This document shows positions 15,359 to 23,342 of a DNA stretch of 32,951 bases, piece by piece (the first letter of the stretch is position 1; every line of letters starts with the position of its first letter). Made by a program: the position numbers and the translations under genes. The stretch spans positions 1 through 32,951 of the forward strand of contig CAJTOG010000015.1 of the NCBI GenBank assembly GCA_910577575.1, given 5' to 3'. The notes beneath the pieces were generated by a model, which ran no database searches, had not been told where the DNA came from, and saw nothing but the letters and a program-made list of their open reading frames with translations. This DNA is from an uncultured Ruminococcus sp. (lineage in GTDB: Bacteria; Bacillota; Clostridia; Oscillospirales; Ruminococcaceae).

Positions 15359-16057
15359 ATGTTATCAAAAAAATTTAATTCAATTGTAGTTTATTTTACA
15401 AAAGGGGAAATTGTATTATGGTTTTCGTCAGTTATTATAATTTTTTTGTTTTTTTTACTGTTTGACAGGGAAAATTTTTTAACACTTACCGCTTCTTTAA
15501 TTGGTGTGACATCATTGATTTTTAATGCCAAAGGAAATCCTCTGGGACAGTTGCTTATGATAATTTTCAGTATTTTTTATGGAATCATTTCATTTAAATT
15601 CGCTTATTATGGTGAGATGATTACATATCTTGGAATGACTGCTCCGATGGCTGTTTTTTCGTTTATATCATGGATAAAGAATCCATATAACGGAAATAAA
15701 TCAGAAGTTAAAGTTAACAGGCTGAATTTAAAAGATATTATTGTTATGCTTTTTCTGACGGCTGTTATTACATTGATTTTTTATTATATTCTTGATATAC
15801 TCCATACAGTAAACATGATTTGGAGTACTATATCTGTTACAACGAGCTTTTTTGCAGTTTTTTTAACTTTCAGAAGAAGTCCGTTTTATGCTTTAGGATA
15901 CGCTTTAAACGATATTGTACTTATTATTATGTGGATTTTTGCATCATTTTCTGATGTATCTTATGTATCTGTTGCTGTATGTTTTATAGTTTTTCTTGTA
16001 AATGACATTTATGGCTTTATAAATTGGAATAAAATGCAGAAGCATCAGAATGAATAG
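15359..16057 (+). CDS. pnuC: PnuC-family vitamin transporter (probably nicotinamide riboside)
   Basis: A 232-residue integral membrane protein with about seven hydrophobic segments and the family features FNAKGNPLGQLLMI near the first third and NDIYGFINWNKM at the C-terminus. PnuC proteins facilitate uptake of nicotinamide riboside for NAD synthesis; close relatives PnuT and PnuX carry thiamine or riboflavin. No TPP or FMN riboswitch is present upstream, which argues mildly for the nicotinamide riboside branch. The start is ATG 15359, after TTGGAGG at 15345-15351. A TTG at 15317 in the same frame lies inside the leader hairpin and is rejected. Confidence 0.82.
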   Translation: MLSKKFNSIVVYFTKGEIVLWFSSVIIIFLFFLLFDRENFLTLTASLIGVTSLIFNAKGNPLGQLLMIIFSIFYGIISFKFAYYGEMITYLGMTAPMAVFSFISWIKNPYNGNKSEVKVNRLNLKDIIVMLFLTAVITLIFYYILDILHTVNMIWSTISVTTSFFAVFLTFRRSPFYALGYALNDIVLIIMWIFASFSDVSYVSVAVCFIVFLVNDIYGFINWNKMQKHQNE

Positions 16058-16086
16058 TGGTTTTTTAGGAAAATTTTCATTTCCTA

Positions 16087-16115
16087 TTGACAAACGGAAA
16101 ATCATGTAGTATAAT
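16087..16115 (+). promoter_or_regulatory. Consensus SigA promoter for the SAM-riboswitch operon
   Basis: TTGACA at 16087-16092 and TATAAT at 16110-16115 both match consensus exactly with a 17-bp spacer. Transcription should begin near 16122, just before the riboswitch P1 stem. Confidence 0.9.
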
Positions 16116-16124
16116 ATAATCATA

Positions 16125-16219
16125 CCTTATCAAGAGTGGTGGAGGAAACAGGTCCTATGAAGCCCGGCAACCTGAAAATCAAGGTGCCAAATCCTGCGGT
16201 ATATTTCCGGAAGATGAGG
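16125..16219 (+). promoter_or_regulatory. SAM-I riboswitch (S-box) aptamer
   Basis: The S-box core is recognisable in order: CTTATCAAGAGTGGTGGAGG, then CCTATGAAGCCCGGCAACC, GGTGCCAAATCCTGC, and the closing AGATGAGG. P1 pairs CTTATC at 16125-16130 with GATGAG at 16213-16218. Class knowledge: S-adenosylmethionine binding stabilises P1, allows the downstream terminator to form and switches the operon off. Location upstream of metK, the SAM synthetase gene, fits. Confidence 0.95.
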
Positions 16220-16236
16220 ATTTTTAAAAAATTCAG

Positions 16237-16260
16237 AACGTCCGGCAAGGGCGTTTTTTT
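16237..16260 (+). terminator. Regulated terminator of the SAM-I riboswitch
   Basis: AACGTCC at 16237-16243 pairs with GGGCGTT at 16249-16255 across a five-base loop, then a run of Ts ends at 16260. It lies immediately before the GGAGG ribosome site of the next gene, so it acts as the expression platform. Confidence 0.9.
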
Positions 16261-16277
16261 AATGGAGGATTGATTTT

Positions 16278-16721
16278 TTGAATGAATATTACGACGAACT
16301 TGATATGACAGAAGAAGAAATTATCAAGAAATATCCTTTTGCAAGAAAATACGATTATTCAGGAAATCCGCTTAATTCGTCATGGTATGGAGATATTCTG
16401 AAAGGCTGGAGAAAAGCGTTCGGAAAAAAGTTGCTTGAAGAAATTGCAGAGGAGTACTTCACCCTTGATAATGAACTTAAATCAAAATGGAATATAGTAG
16501 AGGCAAGAGAAAAATATGGTGGATTACGGATTGATACTGTTTATGATATGCCAAAGAAACTATATTACATTACAGACAGTTATGAGGATATAAGCATTCA
16601 TACTTGTCAGGAATGTGGCAGACCATGCAGGCAGAGAACTGTAGAAGATTGGATTTATACTCTCTGCGATGAATGCTGGAATTTGTCATTTGAAAAAAAT
16701 ATAGGAAGGCGGTTAAAATAA
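16278..16721 (+). CDS. Uncharacterised zinc-ribbon protein in the SAM-controlled operon
   Basis: 147 residues, soluble and acidic. The N-terminal half is helical (EEEIIKKYPFARKYDYSG), followed by WNIVEAREKYGGLRIDT, a conserved block I associate with hypothetical proteins ending in a zinc ribbon. Near the C-terminus two cysteine pairs, CQECG and LCDECW, separated by about 20 residues, should bind one zinc. The start is TTG at 16278, nine bases downstream of GGAGG. The stop abuts the metK ATG, so both are in one transcript under the SAM-I riboswitch. No catalytic motif is recognised. Its position suggests a role linked to SAM or methionine metabolism, but that rests on context only. Confidence 0.7.
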   Translation: MNEYYDELDMTEEEIIKKYPFARKYDYSGNPLNSSWYGDILKGWRKAFGKKLLEEIAEEYFTLDNELKSKWNIVEAREKYGGLRIDTVYDMPKKLYYITDSYEDISIHTCQECGRPCRQRTVEDWIYTLCDECWNLSFEKNIGRRLK

Positions 16722-17909
16722 ATGAAAAAAGTTTTTTTTACTTCTGAATCTGTAACAGAGGGGCATCCCGATAAAATCTGTGACCAGATTTCAGATGCTA
16801 TACTGGATTCAATGCTTGAACAGGATGAAAATTCACGTGTTGCCTGTGAAACTGTTGTTACTACCGGTATGATTATGTGTATGGGTGAAATTTCCACCAA
16901 AGCAGATGTGGATATTCCGAAAATTGCACGCAAGGTGGTTGCTGACATAGGATATGACAGAGCAAAATACGGATTTGACGCACATACCTGCTCCGTAATG
17001 ACAAGTATTGACGAGCAATCTCCTGATATTGCTATGGGAGTTAACGAGGCTTATGAATACCGTGAACAGTCAGATGACAGTGACGGACTTTCAAACGGTG
17101 CAGGAGACCAGGGAATAATGTTCGGATATGCCTGCAATGAAACACCGGAACTCATGCCTCTGCCGATTTCTCTTGCTCATAAACTTGCACTTAAACTTAC
17201 CGAGGTACGCAAGGATGGTACACTACGTTATCTCCGTCCGGATGGTAAATCACAGGTTACTGTTGAATATCATGACAATAAGCCCGTAAGAGTCGATGCC
17301 GTTGTTGTATCTTCCCAGCATTCTGCAGATATTTCTCTTGCACAGCTCAGACGTGATATTGAGGATTTGGTTATCCGTGAAGTTATTCCGGCTGAACTTA
17401 TGGATGAAAATACAAAGATTTACATAAATCCTACAGGACGCTTTGTAGTGGGCGGTCCTCAGGGTGACAGCGGACTTACAGGACGTAAAATCATAGTTGA
17501 TACATACGGCGGATATTCACGTCACGGCGGCGGAGCATTCAGCGGTAAAGACCCGACTAAAGTTGATAGAAGTGCAGCATATGCAGCAAGATATATTGCT
17601 AAGAATATAGTTGCTGCCGGACTTGCTGAAAAATGTGAAGTACAGCTTTCATATGCCATTGGAGTTGCAAAGCCTATTTCAATACTTATTGATACATTCG
17701 GCACAGGGAAGGTTGATGAAAATTCACTTTCTGATGCTGTATCTGAAGTTTTCGATTTGAGACCATCGGCTATAATCAGAATGCTTGACCTGAAAAAACC
17801 ACAGTATAGACAGCTTGCGGCATATGGTCATATGGGACGTGAAGATTTAGGGGTTGCATGGGAAAAAACTGATAAGACAGAAGCTATAAAATCTGCACTC
17901 AATAAGTAA
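16722..17909 (+). CDS. metK: S-adenosylmethionine synthetase
   Basis: Makes SAM from methionine and ATP, releasing phosphate and pyrophosphate. The 395 residues carry the family signatures GHPDKICDQISDAILD near residue 14, GAGDQGIMFGYA near residue 126, and GGGAFSGKDPTKVDRSAAYA near residue 267. These give the ATP, Mg and K binding sites. The ATG follows the preceding stop directly, and a bidirectional terminator closes the operon 13 bp downstream. Expression should fall when SAM is abundant, through the upstream S-box. Confidence 0.97.
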   Translation: MKKVFFTSESVTEGHPDKICDQISDAILDSMLEQDENSRVACETVVTTGMIMCMGEISTKADVDIPKIARKVVADIGYDRAKYGFDAHTCSVMTSIDEQSPDIAMGVNEAYEYREQSDDSDGLSNGAGDQGIMFGYACNETPELMPLPISLAHKLALKLTEVRKDGTLRYLRPDGKSQVTVEYHDNKPVRVDAVVVSSQHSADISLAQLRRDIEDLVIREVIPAELMDENTKIYINPTGRFVVGGPQGDSGLTGRKIIVDTYGGYSRHGGGAFSGKDPTKVDRSAAYAARYIAKNIVAAGLAEKCEVQLSYAIGVAKPISILIDTFGTGKVDENSLSDAVSEVFDLRPSAIIRMLDLKKPQYRQLAAYGHMGREDLGVAWEKTDKTEAIKSALNK

Positions 17910-17922
17910 AAAATAATAAATA

Positions 17923-17953
17923 AAAGCCTGAGCTTTAAAACTCGGGCTTTTTT
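17923..17953. terminator. Bidirectional terminator between metK and the convergent leftward operon
   Basis: AAAGCCTGAG at 17923-17932 pairs with CTCGGGCTTT at 17941-17950, with an 8-nt loop, T-rich on the right and A-rich on the left. It can therefore end transcripts from both strands. Confidence 0.9.
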
Positions 17954-17954
17954 A

Positions 17955-18980
17955 TTAATTAAAATAATATCCTTCAATAATGTCTTCTTTTACACAGTAA
18001 ATAACAGTTAACTTTCTGTCATTTACAGTAATGTTCTGATATATTCTTCCATCTTTGGAAGAATATGACGGCTGAAACCAAACGGAATCATTCATAAATT
18101 CCCAGATTACATGGATAGTGGAAAGAGCATATATCATGCCTGAATATTCATTAAAGATGTATTCGGGTACAGGATTATCAGATGCGGGTACAGCAATATC
18201 ATTTATGCCGATTGGTGAAAGCCAAAATGTAAAAAGAGATGCATCTGATATATTGTACTGAATAAATTGTTTCAAACTATTATATGAATTTATATAGGAT
18301 TCAATGGGGTCAGTATATATTGATGTTTCTATATGAATTCCGTTATATATATTCGGATAATATTCCAAATCTGCTTCATATTGTATTTTTGATGTTTGTA
18401 AATCTTTAATAATATATTGTATATCATTAAAGATTGGATTAAGGTTAGGATAAAATTCAGAAGATTCGGAATCAAATTTATCAAGAGCATGGGTCATTTC
18501 ATTTGCTGAAATCTGATATTTTGTATTGCAGTAAAATCTTATATAGGTAATCTTGAAATCAAATGTATCAATAATGCAGTCGAGCATACGTTCCTGTTTG
18601 TCCAGACAATTCACATATTTCCATTTATCCACATATATATAGCCTCCTTCGCCAATCTGCCATGCATCAGACAGGTCATATATATCTATTCCCCATGCAA
18701 TATATGTTATATCATCATGGCGAGCCATTGATTTGACTATAGCGGTCGATATCCAGCGTGTCTGTTCGGATACTTCATCATTGCACGGAATAACAGTACT
18801 CATAGGGTCTATAACTTCTTTGTTTGATGATAAATAAACAGCATTATTTTCAATTCTGCTCATATTTTTAAAATTTTCATCAGGAATACTTTTATTAAAA
18901 TATTCAGCAATGTTCATGGCATAGAACCCAATCATGAGTATAATTGCGGTAAGTGCTGCAAAAATTATGTTATTCTTCAT
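17955..18980 (-). CDS. Unknown membrane-anchored extracytoplasmic protein, third gene of a two-component operon
   Basis: 341 residues. One N-terminal membrane helix (IIFAALTAIILMIGFYAMNI) is followed by about 315 mostly polar residues predicted to lie outside the cell, without a signal-peptidase site or lipobox. No family is recognised. Aromatic residues are common and there are several scattered cysteines. The ATG at 18980 overlaps the kinase stop as ATGA, and a GGAGA site lies nine bases upstream; an in-frame GTG at 18986 is less well placed. Tight coupling to a histidine kinase suggests an accessory sensor or a regulated surface function (inference). Confidence 0.7.
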   Translation of the reverse strand: MKNNIIFAALTAIILMIGFYAMNIAEYFNKSIPDENFKNMSRIENNAVYLSSNKEVIDPMSTVIPCNDEVSEQTRWISTAIVKSMARHDDITYIAWGIDIYDLSDAWQIGEGGYIYVDKWKYVNCLDKQERMLDCIIDTFDFKITYIRFYCNTKYQISANEMTHALDKFDSESSEFYPNLNPIFNDIQYIIKDLQTSKIQYEADLEYYPNIYNGIHIETSIYTDPIESYINSYNSLKQFIQYNISDASLFTFWLSPIGINDIAVPASDNPVPEYIFNEYSGMIYALSTIHVIWEFMNDSVWFQPSYSSKDGRIYQNITVNDRKLTVIYCVKEDIIEGYYFN

Positions 18981-20410
18981 ATACACTCATCTCCGGAAAT
19001 TGTTATAAATATTGTTGTACCCTCACCAAGTTTACTGTCTATTTCAAGTATGGCATTATGAAGTTTAGCTATTTCAGCACATAATGCAAGTCCGAGACCT
19101 GCTCCGCCTGCTTTTCTGCTTCTTGATTTGTCAACCATATAAAATGGTTCAAAGATTTTCTGTATGTCTTCTTTTTTCATCCCTATGCCATAGTCAGTTA
19201 TTGTAATTACTGCATCTCCCTTATACATAGCAGAATTTAATATTATTTTTTCCCCTATTGGTGAGGCCTTTACAGCATTTTCAATTATATTGTATAATAA
19301 GGATTTAAATAACTCCTCATCTGCATAAAAAGTTATGTCTTCATAGTTGCATACAAGTGAGACTTTATTTTTATCAAGCAGAGGAGTAAGTGACGTGTTT
19401 GTTTCTATGATGAGTTTGGGAAGGCTGACAGGCTTTTTCTCCATATCAGTACCACCCAGAGCAATAAGTTCCATTAGCTTGCCGGAAAGCGAACGGAGTC
19501 TTTTTGTTTCTTCAACTATTGTGCCTGCATATTCCATGCGTTCACTGTCGGAAATATTCTTTTTTATACGCAGTAAGTCGGCAAATCCGAGAATCGAAGT
19601 GAGAGGAGTTTTCATTTCATGGGTAAGATTAGCAATAAAAGTCTGACGTGCTTCTGCTATATTTTCGAGCTTCTGGGCATGAGACTGAACAGCTTGTGCC
19701 ATGGAGTTCATATTTTCGGCAAGCTGACAAAATTCCGGACTTCCTTTTCTTTTTATTCTTATATTATATTCTCCGTCAGCTATGACTTTAGTATAAATAT
19801 TCAGTCTTTTCAGAGGACGGAGCAGGATAATTGTCATAACAAGAAGAATCAGGGATATGACGGCAGATGCCCCGATACTTATCTGACGCACAAAATTTGA
19901 TTGTTCTTCTTTAAGTGTATAAATTTCTGAAATATCATAAGTTGTGACTATATAAAAAATCATATCTTCAATATTTTCAGCAGTGCCAATAATCATGATT
20001 TTTTTCCCGTCAGAAGTAAAAATTTTTATGCCGTATTCTTCGCCTGATTTGTTTATATAATCAAGAAAATCATAACATATCATCATATTGAGTCCATTTG
20101 TTATATTTTTTTCAACGGGTGACTTTTCTTCGGTGTATACAGTAAATTTAATCTGTTGATTGTTTAATTGACTATTTATTACATTTTTAGCAATTTCAGC
20201 AATATTGTCTGTATTTGGAAATAAAATATCACTTGATTTTATAGCATTTATAAAGTCTCTTTTAAAATGTTCGTGTTCATTTATAGCATGATTCTGTTCA
20301 CGTTCAATAATAAGCCTGTGACTGTTATTCAGCAGAGTGATTGAGACTATATTTACTGTTAATATGATTAAAATAAGAGAACTGAGAAATATTTTCTGCC
20401 ATAGTTTCAT
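18977..20410 (-). CDS. Membrane sensor histidine kinase
   Basis: 477 residues. A first membrane helix at about 7-28, an extracytoplasmic sensor region to about 172 and a second helix at about 176-198 come first. A HAMP linker spans about 198-250, and HisKA has the phosphorylated His264 in NLTHEMKTPLTSILGF. The ATPase domain shows NIIENAVKAS (N box), DYGIGMKKED (G1) and GGAGLGLALC (G2). It should phosphorylate the regulator encoded five bases upstream in the same operon. The sensor region matches no domain I can name, so the signal is unknown. Confidence 0.92.
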   Translation of the reverse strand: MKLWQKIFLSSLILIILTVNIVSITLLNNSHRLIIEREQNHAINEHEHFKRDFINAIKSSDILFPNTDNIAEIAKNVINSQLNNQQIKFTVYTEEKSPVEKNITNGLNMMICYDFLDYINKSGEEYGIKIFTSDGKKIMIIGTAENIEDMIFYIVTTYDISEIYTLKEEQSNFVRQISIGASAVISLILLVMTIILLRPLKRLNIYTKVIADGEYNIRIKRKGSPEFCQLAENMNSMAQAVQSHAQKLENIAEARQTFIANLTHEMKTPLTSILGFADLLRIKKNISDSERMEYAGTIVEETKRLRSLSGKLMELIALGGTDMEKKPVSLPKLIIETNTSLTPLLDKNKVSLVCNYEDITFYADEELFKSLLYNIIENAVKASPIGEKIILNSAMYKGDAVITITDYGIGMKKEDIQKIFEPFYMVDKSRSRKAGGAGLGLALCAEIAKLHNAILEIDSKLGEGTTIFITISGDECI

Positions 20411-20415
20411 AATTG

Positions 20416-21072
20416 TTACTGACTTTCCAGACGGTAGCCAAGTTTAGGTATTGTTATAAGCTTGTCTTTAAGATTTAATTTCCGCCGGAGCTGCTGAACA
20501 TGAATATCAACAGTACGGCTTTCACCTACAAACTGGTAGCCCCATACATTTGAAAGAAGACATTCTTTTGAAACAGCAATATCAGTATGCTGTAGGAAAT
20601 AAACAAGCACATCAAATTCTTTGGGAGTAAGCTGAATAGGTTCGCCATTCAGAGTAATCAGATGCTTGTTTATATCAACAACAATATTTTCATAGTTCAT
20701 AATATTCTGAGTTTTGTTGGAACGGCGGAGGACAACATCAATACGGGCAAGCAGTTCAAGTGCTTCAAACGGTTTGACTATATAATCTTCTGCCCCGAGT
20801 CTAAGCCCCCGTACTTTGTCAGTAACATTCTGCATAGCGGTTAAAAAAATCACAGGTGTGCCGCAGTTGTTGATTTGTTCCATAACTTCAAAACCATTCA
20901 TTTCAGGAAGCATAATGTCAAGCAGAATTACATCATATATACCACGCATAGCTTCTTCTATTCCTGATTTTCCATCATAGCAACAGAAACTTTCATAGTC
21001 TACCATTTGCAGGGTAGCCTTAATCATTTTTGCAATATTTTCATCATCTTCAATAATTAAAATATTTATCAT
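20416..21072 (-). CDS. OmpR-family response regulator
   Basis: 218 residues. The receiver domain has the acidic pair in IIEDD, phospho-acceptor Asp52 in LLDIMLPEMNG, the Thr/Ala switch in FLTAM and Lys100 in YIVKPF. A winged-helix DNA-binding domain ends SRTVDIHVQQLRRKL...LGYRLE, typical of OmpR/PhoB. I place the start at the codon for MINILIIEDD (21072), preceded by AAAGG; upstream in-frame codons lack a ribosome site. Likely targets are its own operon and the divergent peptidase gene, as a 176-bp region separates them (inference). Confidence 0.93.
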   Translation of the reverse strand: MINILIIEDDENIAKMIKATLQMVDYESFCCYDGKSGIEEAMRGIYDVILLDIMLPEMNGFEVMEQINNCGTPVIFLTAMQNVTDKVRGLRLGAEDYIVKPFEALELLARIDVVLRRSNKTQNIMNYENIVVDINKHLITLNGEPIQLTPKEFDVLVYFLQHTDIAVSKECLLSNVWGYQFVGESRTVDIHVQQLRRKLNLKDKLITIPKLGYRLESQ

Positions 21073-21104
21073 AATATAACCTTTCATAAAATTTAAAAAT
21101 AGTA

Positions 21105-21133
21105 TTGACATTCCTCAAAAAATAATTGATAAT
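21105..21133 (+). promoter_or_regulatory. SigA-type promoter for the C39-like peptidase gene
   Basis: TTGACA at 21105-21110 and GATAAT at 21128-21133 are spaced by 17 bp and read rightward. The predicted leader is about 108 nt and AT-rich. A weaker leftward promoter for the regulator may overlap (TTGAGG, 17 bp, TAAATT on the complementary strand), so the two could compete. Confidence 0.65.
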
Positions 21134-21248
21134 AGAAATAGTATAGATTTTGTAAATTCTATATTATAATTTTAGCAGAAGATTTTGAATATGTCAAAGG
21201 AAAAGAAAAAAATTTGCAAATTTTTTGCAAATAAAGGAAGATGAGTAT

Positions 21249-22196
21249 ATGAAAAAGTTTTTATTTGTTTCGGGAGCTGCTGTTATTTTGTCTAACTTAT
21301 GTTCATGTGTGGACAATATAGCATATGAAAGTGCAGTAGATGTTTTTATGGAAGAGCAGAATGAAAGTTATGAAGCTACAACTTCTGAATTTGATATTGA
21401 TGATATTTCCGATATTATTTCTGAACTTAGTTTACCTGAGTCTGAAAAAAGTACGCCAGATATACCTGAAACGAATTTAACGGTTGAAACTGCTTCAGTA
21501 ACAGTCAATTCTACGAGTACATCAGTTGCGAATGAATCAGAAACAACGGCTGTAGAATCTGATAGTGAAAATACAGGCAAATCTGTGTGCATTGATGTTC
21601 CGTACATATCGCAGAAAGGTGAATATCCTACGGGCTGTGAACTTGTAAGTGCGTCCATGCTTCTTAAATTCTATGGGTTTGAAATATCAGCAGGTGAACT
21701 TATTGAAAAAGGCTATGTAAAACATACAGAGCTTGAATATGATGATAAGGAAGATAGAATTTACTGTGCAGACCCGAATGAATCATTTATAGGAAATCCA
21801 CGTGATGAAAGCGGATACGGTTGTTACAGCAATGCATTGAGAAACGGGCTTGAAAAATATCTTGAAAATGAGTATTTTGATGCCGTAAATCTTTCGGGGA
21901 TAAGTCTTGAAGATTTATGCATGGAATATATAGATTTTGGTGAGCCTGTTCTGATATGGGCGAGTATAAATATGGTTCAGACAAAAGAAAATGAAAAAGT
22001 CTGGATTATTAAGGAAACAGGCGAAGAATTCAGATGGCTTGCAAATGAACACTGTCTTGTGCTTGTGGGTTATGATGATGAATATTATTATTTCAATGAC
22101 CCTTTGAAAGATGCAGCTGTACCTTATGAAAAAGAAGTTGTTGAACTGCGTTATAAGGAGCTTGGACTTCAGGCAATGACAATTCGTCCGTGGTAG
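21249..22196 (+). CDS. C39-like cysteine peptidase, probable lipoprotein
   Basis: 315 residues. A hydrophobic signal ends in a lipobox-like Leu17-Cys18-Ser19-Cys20. An acidic and Ser/Thr-rich linker of about 90 residues reaches to position 110. A papain-like C39_2 domain follows: catalytic Cys130 in YPTGCELVSASMLL, His in NEHCLVLVGYDD and the Asn/Asp pair in YYFNDP. This layout fits a surface-tethered peptidase or amidase, not a bacteriocin-exporter leader peptidase, since no ABC transporter is present. The start is ATG 21249, eight bases after AAAGGAAG; a TTG at 21225 is too far upstream of that site. Divergent orientation to the two-component operon suggests co-regulation. Confidence 0.82.
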   Translation: MKKFLFVSGAAVILSNLCSCVDNIAYESAVDVFMEEQNESYEATTSEFDIDDISDIISELSLPESEKSTPDIPETNLTVETASVTVNSTSTSVANESETTAVESDSENTGKSVCIDVPYISQKGEYPTGCELVSASMLLKFYGFEISAGELIEKGYVKHTELEYDDKEDRIYCADPNESFIGNPRDESGYGCYSNALRNGLEKYLENEYFDAVNLSGISLEDLCMEYIDFGEPVLIWASINMVQTKENEKVWIIKETGEEFRWLANEHCLVLVGYDDEYYYFNDPLKDAAVPYEKEVVELRYKELGLQAMTIRPW

Positions 22197-22223
22197 AGAT
22201 AATGTGATTTTGTAAAAAAATAA

Positions 22224-22254
22224 AGGGTGCTGTAAAATCAGCACCCTGTATTTT
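22224..22254. terminator. Bidirectional terminator between the peptidase gene and rpmB
   Basis: AGGGTGCTG at 22224-22232 pairs perfectly with CAGCACCCT at 22239-22247. Rightward it is followed by GTATTTTT. Leftward it is followed by a T-rich tract, so it also ends the rpmB transcript. Confidence 0.87.
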
Positions 22255-22266
22255 TAATGTAGATAA

Positions 22267-22452
22267 TCAAGCTCTTTCAACCTTACCTGAACGCAGGCAT
22301 CTTGAGCAAGCGTAGATATGACAAGGAGTACCCTTGACGATAGCCTTAACACGCTTTACATTAGGCTTCCATGTTCTGTTAGTACGTCTGTGAGAGTGGG
22401 AAACTTTAATTCCGAAAGAAACTCCCTTTCCGCAGATATCGCATTTTGCCAT
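22267..22452 (-). CDS. rpmB: 50S ribosomal protein L28
   Basis: 61-residue, very basic protein beginning MAKCDICGKGVSFG, with the L28 core SHSHRRTNRTWKPNV. It is the zinc-binding (C+) form, with cysteine pairs CDIC near the N-terminus and CSRC near the C-terminus. C+ paralogues are often swapped for C- forms under zinc limitation. A strong AAGGAGG site lies upstream, and the gene is monocistronic with its own promoter and terminator. Confidence 0.97.
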   Translation of the reverse strand: MAKCDICGKGVSFGIKVSHSHRRTNRTWKPNVKRVKAIVKGTPCHIYACSRCLRSGKVERA

Positions 22453-22501
22453 CAGGCTGCACCTCCTTACCTAAATCTATAGCTATAAAAGCAACATTTA
22501 T

Positions 22502-22530
22502 ATTATATCACATATTTCTGTAAAATGCAA
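22502..22530 (-). promoter_or_regulatory. SigA-type promoter for rpmB
   Basis: On the complementary strand, TTGCAT (22530-22525) and TATAAT (22507-22502) are spaced by 17 bp. A TGTGA stretch just before the -10 resembles an extended -10. The leader is about 45 nt. Confidence 0.78.
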
Positions 22531-22587
22531 GTATTTTTTGAAAAAAAATCTAATTTTTTTTATTCTCATTAAATTTGCATTTGGGAC

Positions 22588-22616
22588 TTGAAAAAATTGT
22601 GTATTTGTAGTATAAT
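22588..22616 (+). promoter_or_regulatory. SigA-type promoter for the scpA-scpB operon
   Basis: TTGAAA at 22588-22593 and a perfect TATAAT at 22611-22616 have a 17-bp spacer. With no clear terminator before 29796, this could drive all genes up to that point, although internal sporulation promoters are likely. Confidence 0.8.
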
Positions 22617-22676
22617 AAATAATATGTAACTTTGCAGAAAGCAAATTTGATTTAAAAAGTTAACGAGGTGATAGTT

Positions 22677-23339
22677 TTGGATTTATTTTTCAGATTTTTT
22701 TCAAGGGCATTGATGTTATTTCTTGTTCTGCCGATAACCAATTCAGTAAAGGGAATTGTAGCACGCTCTCAGGGCGATGATACTGCTGACATACAAGGCA
22801 GAATAACCCTTAACCCTATGGCACATCTTGACTTGCTCGGTTCACTTGCAATCATGCTTTGCGGATTCGGCTGGTCGAAACCGCTGCCGATTAATGTAAA
22901 CCGCATGAAAGACCCAAGGAAAGGCATTCTGCTTATTTCTCTCACAGGTCCTGCAACTCACTATGTTATGGCTGTTATCTGTATGAATCTTGCTGAAATC
23001 ATAAACTGTACAATGAATTACAGTATTCCTGTTTTATGTGTTTATCTGATTTTAACAAGTCTTGCGGGTATAAATGTTTGTCTCGGCACTATTCATCTGC
23101 TTCCGATTCCGCCTATGGACGGTTTCAATATCCTGAATCATTTTGCAGGTGCTAAATTTCATAACTGGTATTTCAGCAACTACGGACAGATAAATCAGTG
23201 GTCTACATGGATTCTGCTCGGACTTTTCTTTATAGGTACGATAACCAACGGACTTATTGACCCGCTTGGCTGGCTTATCAGTCTTGTAAACTGGGTTCTT
23301 AGTCTTACTACGCTGTGGATTCCGCTTGTTTTTCATTGA
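22677..23339 (+). CDS. S2P/M50-like membrane protein lacking the HExxH zinc site
   Basis: About 220 residues with five to six membrane segments. It follows the small site-2-protease pattern: GDDTADIQGRITLNPMAHLD, then FGWSKPLPIN, LTGPATHYVMAV and the third-helix motif LPIPPMDGFNIL with its Asp. The normal HExxH of the first helix should sit just before GDDTA; there the sequence is TNSVK, so the zinc His pair and the catalytic Glu are absent. It is therefore probably a non-proteolytic relative. An M50 gene beside scpA is common in Firmicutes. The likely start is TTG 22677, spaced after GAGGTG at 22665-22670; the in-frame GTG at 22668 lies inside that site. Confidence 0.75.
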   Translation: MDLFFRFFSRALMLFLVLPITNSVKGIVARSQGDDTADIQGRITLNPMAHLDLLGSLAIMLCGFGWSKPLPINVNRMKDPRKGILLISLTGPATHYVMAVICMNLAEIINCTMNYSIPVLCVYLILTSLAGINVCLGTIHLLPIPPMDGFNILNHFAGAKFHNWYFSNYGQINQWSTWILLGLFFIGTITNGLIDPLGWLISLVNWVLSLTTLWIPLVFH

Positions 23340-23342
23340 TAT

